Shown here piece after piece: positions 48,861 through 59,399 of a DNA stretch of 64,000 nucleotides. The notes below the pieces were generated by a model. The model was given only the letters and a program-made list of their open reading frames with translations. It searched no databases and was not told the DNA's origin. The position numbers and the translations under genes are program-made. Within the stretch, counting starts at the first letter, position 1, and each line of letters opens with the position of its first letter. This stretch comes from Alnus glutinosa (taxonomy: Eukaryota > Streptophyta > Magnoliopsida > Fagales > Betulaceae), in the NCBI RefSeq assembly GCF_958979055.1, contig NC_084893.1, positions 27,979,487 through 28,043,486 of the forward strand, given 5' to 3'.

Positions 48861-49064
48861 TATATTATTGTATGAATACAACTATATTTAATTTAGCAAT
48901 TCCTTCTTTGTATCTATTTATAAGTATGTTCAAATATTAATTTAAATAATCAAATTTATTATTTTGTATTTGCTTGAATTTTTAAGACAATTAATTATTT
49001 GACATGGTGTAAACTTAAATGTATTGGAAGAAAGTTAAGGACAAATAAAATTAAAGCTTTCATA

Positions 49065-49355
49065 CATTGAGATACACGTGTATTTAAAATACTCGTGTCA
49101 AACGGTTTGACACGTGTATTTGAAATACACGTGTCAAAATTAAATACACGTGTCAAACGGTTTGACACGTGTATTTGAAATACACGTGTCAAACCGGTTT
49201 GACACGTGTATCTCAATACACGTGTCAAATTGTGCAGTTAATGACTTGCACATCTGACACGCGTGTCAAAATGCACGTGTCTAACTGTTTGACACGTGTA
49301 CGACACTGTATACGTGTCAAACTGCACGTGGCTATTTACATGCATTTTTGTAGTG
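49065..49355 (-). mobile_element. Solo left end of the same CACTA family, inverted
   Basis: Ends with TTTTTGTAGTG at 49355. Its reverse complement follows the left 300 bp of the 34158 element closely (CACTACAAAAATGCATG, GACACGTGTAT pairs, a GACACGCG site, then further TTTGACACGTGTAT pairs). The other terminus and all genes are missing. In paralogous copies at about 56430 and 61625 the flanking words AGCTTTCAAGAC / AAGATTCGAACA are contiguous, so this is a separate insertion of a truncated piece. Confidence 0.8.
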
Positions 49356-49520
49356 ATATATGAGACAAGATTCGAACATGATATATATATATATACATAT
49401 AGTTATCTTAACTCTTAAAGTTCACTCTAATCTTGTCAAGAGAAGATCAAATTCAATAAAGAGATACGCATTCAAAGGAAAAAAAGAAAAGAAAGAAAGC
49501 AACGAGATCTCTTTCTCTTT

Positions 49521-49556
<36 letters not shown>

Positions 49557-50300
49557 CAGGTCCACTCATCAATTGTGGTCTATAAAATAGAATGAAAAGG
49601 GAAAAATACCAGGAACTATATACCATGTACGTGTCGCTGATTTGATTTGCAAATGAAAATGTTATATACTACACTTGGATTATTATTATTATTATTATTA
49701 TTTTTTATTAATAAACTTGATCTAATTAAAGATTAGAAGCTAATGAGTACGTACTGTTAGGCCAGTAGTCCAATAGAATAGAAGTAAAATAAGAATGTAA
49801 TATATAGGGTTACTCATTTGCAAATATCTGTTTGGTACACATGATTCATAATCATAACAGCGACAAATCATGCATGAACATCAATTTAAATACCATGTTA
49901 GAAGATGAGGCCAGCAAGGGCATAGTCTCTCCCCAAACTTGTTTTGCGGCCACGTCTTTTGACATTTGCTTTGCATGAAATAGATGGAGGGGCAATTACA
50001 AGAAACCAGCATATCCGTACGTAATGGTTGACGGTTTTGATTAAACAGTCGCAGAAAATTAGGTGGCACATTATTTACGATTGTGAGCATCATTCAGATC
50101 GATCCTATTTCATTTTTTTTGGGGGGGGATAATATTGATATTTCCTTTTGCTAAAACGAAAAAAAATAAAAAAAATAAATCCTAATTAATTAAGCATATT
50201 TTTGACTCTTGGACTCCATTGTTTACTTGAGAGACACTGATCCGATGATCGAAAACAAACAAATTAATTTTGCTGCCCCATCTCTCTCTCTCTCTCTCTC
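49356..50300. other. Intergenic DNA upstream of G5
   Basis: Collinear with 61630-62920 upstream of G7 apart from the MITE pair inserted there. Contains a long T run (49524-49556) and a (TTA)n run near 49680. No gene. Confidence 0.55.
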
Positions 50301-50304
50301 TCTC

Positions 50305-50345
50305 TACATAGTGAGAGCCACAATGCAGTAACTCATCCTTCACTT
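50305..50345 (+). promoter_or_regulatory. G5 promoter with degraded TATA box
   Basis: The block GAGAGCCACAATGCAGTAAC is intact, but the position of the TATA box reads CTACATAGT where G7 has CTATAAATAGG. A CT repeat precedes it directly. The promoter is probably weakened. Confidence 0.6.
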
Positions 50346-50429
50346 ACTAGAAAGAGAATCTTCTTAATTAGATCGAGTGTGTTTCCCTACTGTACGTTGT
50401 CTCCAATTCTCTTCGTTGTTAACAGAAAA

Positions 50430-51150
50430 ATGGGTTATTCCAGGACTTTTCTTTTCCTTTGTCTTGTCTTTGCTGTAGTGCTTCTCGATCATCTCATTTG
50501 ATGTCTCAGCTCGTGAGCTTGCTGAGGCCGCTCAAACCCGTGAGTTTATTCCTTTATTGAGTTAATTAATAGTTTCTTCCTTTCTTGTTCTAAACTTGGT
50601 GTTTTAGGTCGGATCCGGATCTTCTTCATTTTACTGGAAAGGCAGAGAATCCATTTAGATGGCTACATTTCTTTTAAAAATATCTAACTCTTCATTTAAA
50701 AGACATTAAAATGCAAACTTAACATTACCATTAGACTAACTACAAAGAAAACAGGGAAAAACAAAACCAACAAAAAAAAACTACTACTTTAAATTTCTAA
50801 TTATCCAAAGGGCCGAAAGATGGGGCGCCCGGGCCCCACATTTTATATCATGAAGACAATAAAATGCACTTAAAAAAAAAAGTTTTCCAGTACTCTGTAG
50901 CTTTATAGAAGTACCTTATCTATGTTGTAATTAACTTTTTGATACTATTTGTGTAGAGGAGAATATGCAAACTGACGGTGTGGAGGAGGATAAGTATCAT
51001 GGCCATCGTCACGTGCATGGACATGGGCATGGACATGTACATGGGAATGGGAATGAACATGGACATGGTCATCACCACGGCCGTGGTCACCCAGGACACG
51101 GTGCTGCTGCAGACGAGACAGAAACCGAAACTGAAACCAACCAAAATTAG
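50430..51150 (+). pseudogene. G5: Gly/His-rich protein gene, frameshifted in the signal peptide
   Basis: Exon 1 (50430-50539) starts MGYSRTFLFLCLVFAVVLL, then CTTCTCGATCATCTC has one extra base compared with CTTCTGATCATCTCC in G2. The frame hits TGA at 50499-50501 after 23 codons. Donor and acceptor (AG at 50955-50956) are fine. Exon 2 (50957-51150) is open: ENMQTDGVEEDKYHGH, then HGHGHG repeats and DETETETETNQN. A single base separates this from a working gene, so a base-calling error in the assembly is a real alternative. Confidence 0.75.
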
Positions 51151-51440
51151 ACCAATCTTTTGATTCGTCCTATATATGCTATCAGTTGTACGTACGTCTA
51201 AGTGTGTCTAAGTCGTAATATGTGGCTTAATTATCTAATTAAGCTTGTATGCCAATAAACTTTATGTTTCTACTTTTGTCATGTGTAATTTTTGCTTTTC
51301 TATGTATTACAATGTACGCTGTAGCATATCAAAATTAAACGAATCCTTTGTCCTATATATATATATATGCAACTTTTGAAAGGCTGTACGTGAATAAGAT
51401 TATATTGGATGAATATATAGTTTATGAATTCTAAACCTTA

Positions 51441-52200
51441 TGCCCGTTTGTTTCGGCGTAAAATGATTTCTGAAAAATGGTTTCGGTATTTTCCGGTGTT
51501 TGGTAAAGGCGAAAATAATGGTCAACCGAAAAATGATTTCCGTTTGACAAAAAATGCTTAATAAATTTAGGAAAATGATTTACGTTTTTTAAAAACGTAA
51601 ATCATTTTCCGTAAATGGTAGATGCAATCGATTCTTTTTTAAACAACGCAGTCGACCTTTACATTCAAGCAGTTGACTATTGCCGAATTTCGACAAGTCA
51701 GATTCCGATTCCGGTCGGTGCCGGATTTCGACAAATTAAGCCGGAATCCGGCGACGTTCGGCAGATGTCACCGGATTCGGGGGATATCATGCCGGATTCC
51801 GGCCAGACTGGCCGGAATCTGGCTGGAACGGCCGGATCTCCGGCTATCTCGCCGGATCCCGGCTCGGATCCGGCCAGACCCCCGGCATCTAGCCGGATCC
51901 GGCCGTTTTTGTGCCGGAATCCGGCGAAAATGGCCGGATTCCGGCAACTTTGGCCAGAATTTGTATATGCCAAATTTTAAAAAATATTTTTATATTATTT
52001 TATATTAATATTTTTTATTTTGTGAATAAAATTTAATTTTTTTAAATTAATATGATTAAATTAAAATATAAAAAATATTGTAATTTTCCGTAAGCGCCAA
52101 ACACCGAAAAATGATTTCGACGGAAAATATTTTTTTGAAAAATGACGTCCCCGAAACTATTTTACGACGGAAACCATTTTACACCAAAACAAACGGAGCA
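51441..52200. mobile_element. TTA-flanked inverted-repeat element with a CCGG-rich core, 760 bp
   Basis: Ends TGCCCGTTTGTTTCGGCGTA and (reverse complement) TGCTCCGTTTGTTTTGGTGT, with similarity running further inward. TTA flanks both sides (51438-51440, 52201-52203). The duplicate near 58198-58220 reads AAACCTTTATTATTATAGC without it. The core at 51690-51960 is GC-rich, made of GCCGGAATCCGGC-like repeats. A small hairpin (AATGATTTACG...CGTAAATCATT) lies at 51572-51608. Probably PIF/Harbinger-type, non-autonomous. The frames crossing the core are repeat by-products. Confidence 0.8.
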
Positions 52201-54380
52201 TTAATTATTATAGCAAAAAGTTTAACTGTTGCCAATATTGTACTTTCTTAATTCACGTGTCTTCCACTTTCAAGTACTAATTTTTGTTAATGTTAATATA
52301 AATGAAATATCCTAATCAAATTATTAGTATATTTTAATAATTATTAATATAACAAAGAAATAAAAATAAAATATCTCAATAAAAGGAGCAAATAATAACA
52401 AATAACGTAGTTGATAGCTAGTGGTAAAATTCTTTTTAAACTTTTTGACACTTGGCAAAATTTCAAATAGACACTTACAATACATAGTAGAAATAATTAA
52501 TTTCTTGATTATTTCAAATAGACACTTACATTGGATAGTGGAAATAACGTAGTTGAGAGTGGTAAACATTTGATAATTAATTAATTTCTTGATTATTTTA
52601 TTAACTTCCTAGTGTCTTGCTTTAAATAGATACTTAATTATAATGCATAGTAGAAATACAAGACTAACCGGGGTAAACCATTCATTTCTAATGTAATAAC
52701 ATACTATATATCTCTAAGTTATTAAATTATAATCCTAAAATCCCACCCACTAGACCTGTAACACGTCACCCTAATAGCTTTACCAGTCCGACTATCCAAA
52801 AACCAGTATGAACAATATATACGATCTAATGTTAAAGTTAAAGTTAATAGGAAGATGTAAATTTAATCATTTAATCAATACTTTAACACTTCTCTTCACG
52901 TGTGGGTTCAAAATCCCTTAATTTTAATAGGTGGGGCTCAACACGTAGAATATTTAACTGAAATGAGAGGTAAATGAAGGAGACAGGGTTCGAACTTAGG
53001 ATTTCTGCTCTAATACCATATTAAGTCATCATTTATTATAAAAGCTTAAACTGATAGGAAGAGATAAATTTAATCATTTAATCAAAATACTTTAACAGTT
53101 GACATATCCTATGCTCTAGCACATAACATATTGTGATCACTTTTTTAATGACCGGCCATCTGATCTTTTGCTTGATTGATCAAAGAGAACCAACATGTGG
53201 GTCATGCTTAAAAGTCACGGATTAAGTTGACATTATGTTAATTCGTAATTTTTAGTGCCACGTCTGAAAGTGTGAATGTGGAAGCTATATATGTATAGCA
53301 TTTCTCACGTGTCTTATCATAAGGAATACCCACAAGATTTTATGAAACGGCTAGCTAGGGTGAACCAAAACAATGAGGTTTTTTATTCAACCTGCATGTC
53401 TCGTACCAATGAAAGAAAAGATAAAATTGTATTAACTAAGAAATAGAACCCAAAAACTAGAGGCCAGTGTCCGGTGATCAGTTTCTTCTCGATCTTTTAG
53501 ATCTCCAACTTCATAATTTTTGTTTGGTGATCAAGATTTACATTCTTCTCAATGGCCACGTTAATCACTATACAATTGAATTTGAGTACTTTTATGGGTA
53601 CTACAATTTTTATTATTAAGTTATTTACAAATTGACATGATAATTTTTAATTGATAAAATAATTAAACACAAAATGTGGCTTATTAATTTCTCTTAATTA
53701 TTTTACCAATTATTTTATAGTACTACATCTGTTTGTAAATAACGTGTAATAAAACTATAATACTCATCATTCTCATTAAATTTACTTCTCAAATTTTAAT
53801 TTATTGCCTATTTTTTCACTTGTACGATACCACATGGCAATTAGACTGTCACGGGAATTTACAAAGAGATTGTAGTAAAGACCCCAAGCATTTTTCGGCG
53901 GCACATACCAGTCGAGCAAGACTTGAACAAATTCATCAGATTGGCTGTCCAAATAGTGCCAAGGACCGTGGAAAAAAGAAGTGTTATAATTTGTAAACGA
54001 TGAAATTAACTGCTTTTCTAACATTTTCATGTACTGTGAACATTAATTTAAACTATATTGAAATAAGATGTTTAATTTGAAAGTTTCAAGCAAATAATTG
54101 TTTCTGAGGCTTCTTAAACGTTTAACAAAAGGGAATAAAAAAAGATTAGAAAAAAAAAAAAAAGTGAGGACAGGGCCGGTAGCTCATCCCATAATTAGAT
54201 TAATTAGATGAACATGCATCCTACACCATTTTTTTTTTCCGCTGGAGATTAAAAAAAATTGTGAAAATTTTTAATGTAAAAAGAAAAAACAAATAGGACT
54301 TTCTTTTTTTTTTTTTCTTTTTTCTTTTTTTTTTGTTAGGCCTAGCATTTTGTCTGCGGCTGATCGACCTTTTATTGGTA
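52201..54380. other. Duplicated intergenic DNA between G5 and G6
   Basis: 52201-53560 is collinear with 58216-59399 plus 61204-61370. It contains a SMART-like element (52830-53097). From 53600 to 54380 I see AT-rich DNA with A and T runs. A minus-strand frame at 53782-54030 (DEFVQVLLDWYVPPKNAWGL) has protein-like composition but I cannot place it. Confidence 0.5.
52830..53097 (-). mobile_element. SMART-like miniature LTR element, decayed
   Basis: Repeats 52830-52888 (internally shortened) and 53019-53097 share GATAAATTTAATCATTTAATCAA and end TTTAACA. A minus-strand TGGTATTAG at the inner edge matches the primer-binding site of the 1445-1732 element. The paralogous locus (about 58880-59095) retains only one repeat. 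Confidence 0.6.
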
Positions 54381-54384
54381 CGTT

Positions 54385-54810
54385 GTTGATGTACTTGAGG
54401 GCCTCATAATCAATGATTATAATGATCGATGAAATACTTATATATGCACCAGGTAATTAATTACGCTAATACTTCAAAGATGTACAATGGCATAAACTCC
54501 AAGTCATAGGTACGTAGAATAGTTCTTCTTGGACCCTGACAGCTTACCACTGAAAAAGGTGATCAGACGCCCTTCTCGACTCAGAACAATACTATTGCCA
54601 ACGCCAAATACAATATTACAATTGACTCAAAAATCTTTTCAAGTCTGGAAGAGCAAGAGTACGTGTTTATGTCATTTTCTACTATACCAATTGAAAGCAT
54701 ACATCGACTTCTTCAGTCCACTAGAAAGTCCAGTTCTTTAAGCACTCTGTGATTGATTCAATCATTGTAATGAAAATTCGAATGAACCGTTAGCAGCTAA
54801 TGTGGATCCA
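54385..54810 (-). pseudogene. Duplicate of the gypsy pol remnant
   Basis: Matches 33545-34060 (for example GTACTTGAGGGCCTCATAATCAATGATTA and CACTAGAAAGTCCAGTTC), on the same strand, covering only the part around the RNase H domain. It marks the left part of the duplicated unit that carries G6. Confidence 0.7.
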
Positions 54811-55069
54811 ATTAATTACATGCTAACACGTGTCAGGAAGTTGTAATAGAGTTGTTGGAGTAGCACTACTCATTAGATAATTGTTATAAAAGAGAGTACG
54901 TGCATGATTTATATATTATAATACAACTATATACCCCCAAATCAATAGTTTTAAACTTGTAAAAGTATTATTAATTGCATGCAACGTGTTATATTAAAAC
55001 TTGATTTCAGAAAGAGTGTTAAGCATATGGTGGGGGTGTTAGTTATTTGTTTAGTTGGTTTCAATGCAT

Positions 55070-55560
55070 GGTTTGGTTGTGAATATTGGACAGCATATAT
55101 AATGAGTTGTAAGCATCGGATAGCAAGTTTGAGCTCTTGGTGAAAAACTTATACTCGAAAGGCAGTGATGGTTGTGACTTGTGAGCATTGGATTAAACTC
55201 CGATCCTGGTGGTGGTGAAAAGCTTAATTAATTTGCGAAGGGATCAGTGATACTTGTCCGCATTGGAGGGACAACTTTGCTGGTTGTAAGCATTAGATAG
55301 AATCGATTGAGCTCTTTGTGGCATTTTTCGTTGTGAGTATTGGCTGATACAATTGAGGTTTCGGTGGCAGTAAAAGATTTCCATTCGATGGTTGGTTGTG
55401 AGCATTGGACAACATTGGGCTGCTGGTGTTGTGTGCGATAATTGATAGGCCATTGAGCTCTTGGTGGTAGCAAAAAGCATTAATATCCATTGGAAGGGAG
55501 TAATGGTTGTGAGCAATATTAATTAGAGGCAATATTGGACTCTCGATGCTTTGAAAAGCT
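55070..55560. repeat. Degenerate ~100-bp tandem repeat upstream of G6
   Basis: Same array as 47690-48170, with small gaps. It is evidence that G4 and G6 heads derive from one duplicated segment. Confidence 0.65.
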
Positions 55561-55630
55561 CATTCGAATAATAGATTTTGTCCCTAACCCTAGTCCCAAA
55601 CATACACATGCACGTACAGACAAGAAATGT

Positions 55631-55675
55631 CTATATATAAGTAGGGAGAGCCACAATGCAGTAAATCATCCAATT
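55631..55675 (+). promoter_or_regulatory. G6 core promoter
   Basis: CTATATATAAGTAGG TATA box at 55631, then GAGAGCCACAATGCAGTAA. This is of the G4 promoter type. Confidence 0.6.
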
Positions 55676-55750
55676 AGACAGAATTAATCATCTTAGAGTT
55701 TGTTTCCCTACTACAATATTGTCTCCAATCCTCTTCATTGTTAACGAAAA

Positions 55751-56871
55751 ATGGGTTACTTCAACACATTCCTTCTCCTTGGCCTTGTCTTTGCCGTTGT
55801 GCTCCTCATCTCTTCCGATGTCTCAGCTGGTGAGCTTGTTGGTGCCACTCAAACCAGTGAGTTTCTTACTTTTTCTTGAGTTAGATATGCACCTTTACTA
55901 TCTTCTGCTTTTTGGTAGTGATCAAGTGCCCTCGTGTTCTAAATAACGTTTAAATTCCTTATATAAAGTGATAATATGCATCTCTCGGAAGAGAAAAAAA
56001 AACAAAACAGAGTACTTTGAAGTACATAACGACATGCCTTGCATCTCTACACATCTGTTTTACAAATTTCTGGAACATCATTTTCATGTGTTTCATAGAA
56101 TTTATTTTAAGCACTTTATGTTTTTTGAAATGCGCGTACAACTTAATTTCCAGTACAATCATGGTTTACCTTAACCATGTGTGATACATTTAACTTCTTC
56201 AACTGATCATTTATGTCCAAAGACGCTGTATATATATTATTGTATGAATACAACTATATGTAATTTAGCAACTCCTTTTTATCTATTCATAAGTATGTTA
56301 AAATATTAATTTAAATAATCAATTTTCTTATTTTCTATCTGCTTAAATTTTTGAGACAATTGATTATTTGACATGGTATAAACTTAATGTATTGAAAGAA
56401 AGTTAAGGACAAAATAAATTAAAAAAGCTGTCAAGACTAGATTCGAACAGGATATATATATATCTTAGTTCTTAAAGACATTAAAATGCAAACTTAATAT
56501 TAACATTAGACTAACTACCAAAAAAAAAAAAAACACCTACTACTTTAAATTTCTAATTATCCAAAGGGCCAAAAGTATGGGCCACACGTACATCGGCCAA
56601 ATATATATATCATGAAGAAAATAAAATGCACTTTTAAAAAAAAATAATATATATATATATATATATATACCTTATTCACGTTGTAATATATTAACTTTTT
56701 GAATCTATTTGTGTAGAGGAGAATATGCAAACTGATGGTGCGGAGGAGGTCAAGTATCATGGCCATCGTCACGTGCATGGACATGGGCATGGGAATGGAC
56801 ATGGACACCACGGCCATGGTCACTCGGGACATGTTGTTGCTGCTGATGAGACAGAAACTGATCGAAATTAA
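55751..56871 (+). CDS. G6: chimeric Gly/His-rich secreted protein
   Basis: Exon 1 is 55751-55856 (MGYFNTFLLLGLVFAVVLLI, then SSDVSAGELVGATQT) and exon 2 is 56717-56871, 86 residues in total; the joined length is a multiple of three. The 860-bp intron begins GTGAGT and ends GTGTAG. Exon 2 gives ENMQTDGAEEVKYHGH, HGHGHGNGHGHHGHGH and DETETDRN. A TAA ends the protein just before the NQN tail found in relatives. The intron contains a relic of the G4-type lost exon 2 (TATGTCCAAAGACGCTG, about 56212) and then G5-type intron sequence from about 56477, so the gene looks assembled by deletion. Whether the long intron is spliced is untested. Confidence 0.7.
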
Positions 56872-56905
56872 AACCAATCAAAATTAGACGAATCCTTCGA
56901 TTCGT

Positions 56906-56907
<2 letters not shown>

Positions 56908-56965
<58 letters not shown>
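56908..56965. repeat. TA microsatellite in the G6 3' region
   Basis: About 58 bp of pure (TA)n lies between the stop codon and the probable polyadenylation region (CCAATAAAC near 57053). Confidence 0.85.
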
Positions 56966-56972
<7 letters not shown>

Positions 56973-57126
56973 TGACATATATGCTATCAGCTATACATCT
57001 GAGTGTGTCTAAGTCGTCTTATGTGGCTTAATTATCTAATTAAGCTTGTATGCCAATAAACTTTATGTTTCTACTTTTGTCATGTGTAATTTCTGCTTTT
57101 TTATGTATTAAAATGTACGCTGTAGC

Positions 57127-58073
57127 CAGTGGCGGAGCCAGGATTCTTGCCCAGGGGGGTCAAGATTTAATTTTTATTTTTATATAAGAAAAAAAGAATA
57201 AAGTTAAATGTAAATTAATTTTTAAATAAATATAGCTAAAAAAAATTCAATTATTGCTTAAAACATATAAATGTAACATACAATTTATTCTATTACGTAT
57301 TGCCTAGCCTGTTACTTTATTCAATTATCTTTGACGAGTCTTCATAATTGGTTGACAAACTGAAGAAAAAAAAAATACACTTTAGAATTTCTAAAAAGTT
57401 TAAATGGCAATTCTCAATTTGTAAATTTGTTTTTCACTGTCAATGACCTTATTTTTAGCTCAGCTTTTCCTTAATTTAGGCCTTAATATACTATTTGCTT
57501 CTTCTTCTTCTTTTTTTTCTTTTTTTCTTTTTTCTATTTTTTTTTTAAGTCAGCTATACTTGAGGCTTTTTTTTTTAAAGTATATATTTAGAGTTTAGAC
57601 ACACCATTGTTTTCTGCCTTTTGTTTTTAAGCCAACACGACCCATTGGCCCACCCCACATACGTTTTTTTTTTCCTAGCCCACTAACGCAATTTACAAAA
57701 GCAAAAATAAACTAAAGAAAGAAAGAAGTTAGTCAAGGCAGTGGCCCACAGGCCACAAGGCCACAAACAAAACAATCCAACGAATTTATTAAAACGGTGT
57801 GTTTAAGGGGCATTGTCATTCTCATCATCTTCTTCCCCATTTTCATCTGGTTCTAACCTAAACGTAAAATTCAGAAAAATTTCAAGATCTAGACGTCCCC
57901 GTAGCTGAAGTTTGCCCCTAAAGTTTGATGACTGGGTTTCGATTGTCCCTGATTTTACAGTTGAGGGTGGGCAAAAAGGGCATCTAGAAGATTTCCTACT
58001 ATGAGTAAGAAATATTTTTGGAGGTTGAGGGGGGGCATGTGCCCCCCCTCGACCCCCCCTGGCTCCGCCCCTG
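57127..58073. mobile_element. Non-autonomous hAT element, 947 bp
   Basis: Ends CAGTGGCGGAGCCAGGATTC and CCTGGCTCCGCCCCTG are inverted. The 8-bp duplication GCTGTAGC is exact (57119-57126 and 58074-58081). The G5 copy (51321-51340) reads TACGCTGTAGCATATC without it. The interior is AT-rich on the left and G/C-run rich at the right (GGGGGGCATGTGCCCCCC). No transposase frame is visible. Confidence 0.9.
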
Positions 58074-58081
58074 GCTGTAGC

Positions 58082-58706
58082 ATATCAAAATTAAACGAAT
58101 CCTTTGTCCTATATATATATATATATATATATATATGCAACTTTTGAAAGGTTGTACGTGAATAAGATTATATTGGCTGAATAAATAGTTTATGAATTCT
58201 AAACCTTTATTATTATAGCAGAAAGTTTAACCGTTGCCGTTGTACTTTCTTCACGTACGTGTCTTCCACTTTCAAGTACTAATTATTGTTAACGTTAATA
58301 TAAATGAAATATTCTAATATACTTATTAGTAAATTTTAATAATTATTAATATAACAAAGAAAAAAAAAATCTCAATTAATAAAAGGCCAGGGGCAAATAA
58401 TAACAAATAACGTAGTTGATAGCTAGTGGTAAAAATCTTTTTAAACTTATTGATACTTGGCAAAATTTCAAATAGACACTTAATTACAATATATACACAG
58501 TAGAAATAATTAATTTCTTGATTATTTCAAATAGACACTTACATTGCATAGTAGAAATAACGTAGTTCAAAGTGGTAAACATTTGATAATTAATTTCTTG
58601 ATTATTTTATTAACTTTCTAGTGTCTTTAAATAAATACTTACAATACATAGTAGCTACAAATACAAGATTAATCGGAATAAACCATGCACTTCTAATGTA
58701 ATAACA

Positions 58707-58753
<47 letters not shown>

Positions 58754-59399
58754 TAAGTTATCAAATTATAATCCTAAAATCCTTCCCACTAGATAGACCT
58801 GTAACGTCACCCCGATAGCTAGCTTTTCCTCTATTTTGTAGGAGGCTCCGTTACAGGTTTGACTGTCCAAAAACCTGTATTAACAATATCTTCACGTGTG
58901 AGCTCAAAATCCATTTTAATAGGTGATGTCCAACATGTGGAATATTTAATTGAACTGGGAGGTAAATGAAGGTGATATGATATGGTTTGAACTCAGGACA
59001 TCTACTCTAATACCATGTTAAGTCACCAGTTATCCCAAAAGTTTAAACTGATAGGAAGAGGTAAATTTAATCATTCAATCAAAATACTTTAACAGTTGAC
59101 ATATCATATACTCTAGCACATAACATAGTGTCACTTTTTTAATGACTACCTCTTTTACTTGATAGATCAAAGCGAACCAACAAGTGGGCCATGCTTAAAA
59201 GTCACGTATTAAGTTGACATTATGTTAATTAATAAGTAATTTTTAGTGCCACGTTTGGAAGTGTGCATTTGAGAGTGTGAATTTGAAAGCTATGTATAGC
59301 ATTTCTCACATGTCTTATTATAAGGAATACTCACAAGATTTTATGAAACGGCTAGCTAGAACCAAAACAATGAGGTTTTTTATTCAACCTGTCTCATAC
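58082..59399. other. Duplicated intergenic DNA downstream of G6
   Basis: Collinear with 51341-51440 and 52201-53400. Includes a (TA)n run near 58708-58750 and the remaining half of a SMART-like element (to about 59095). No gene. Confidence 0.6.
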
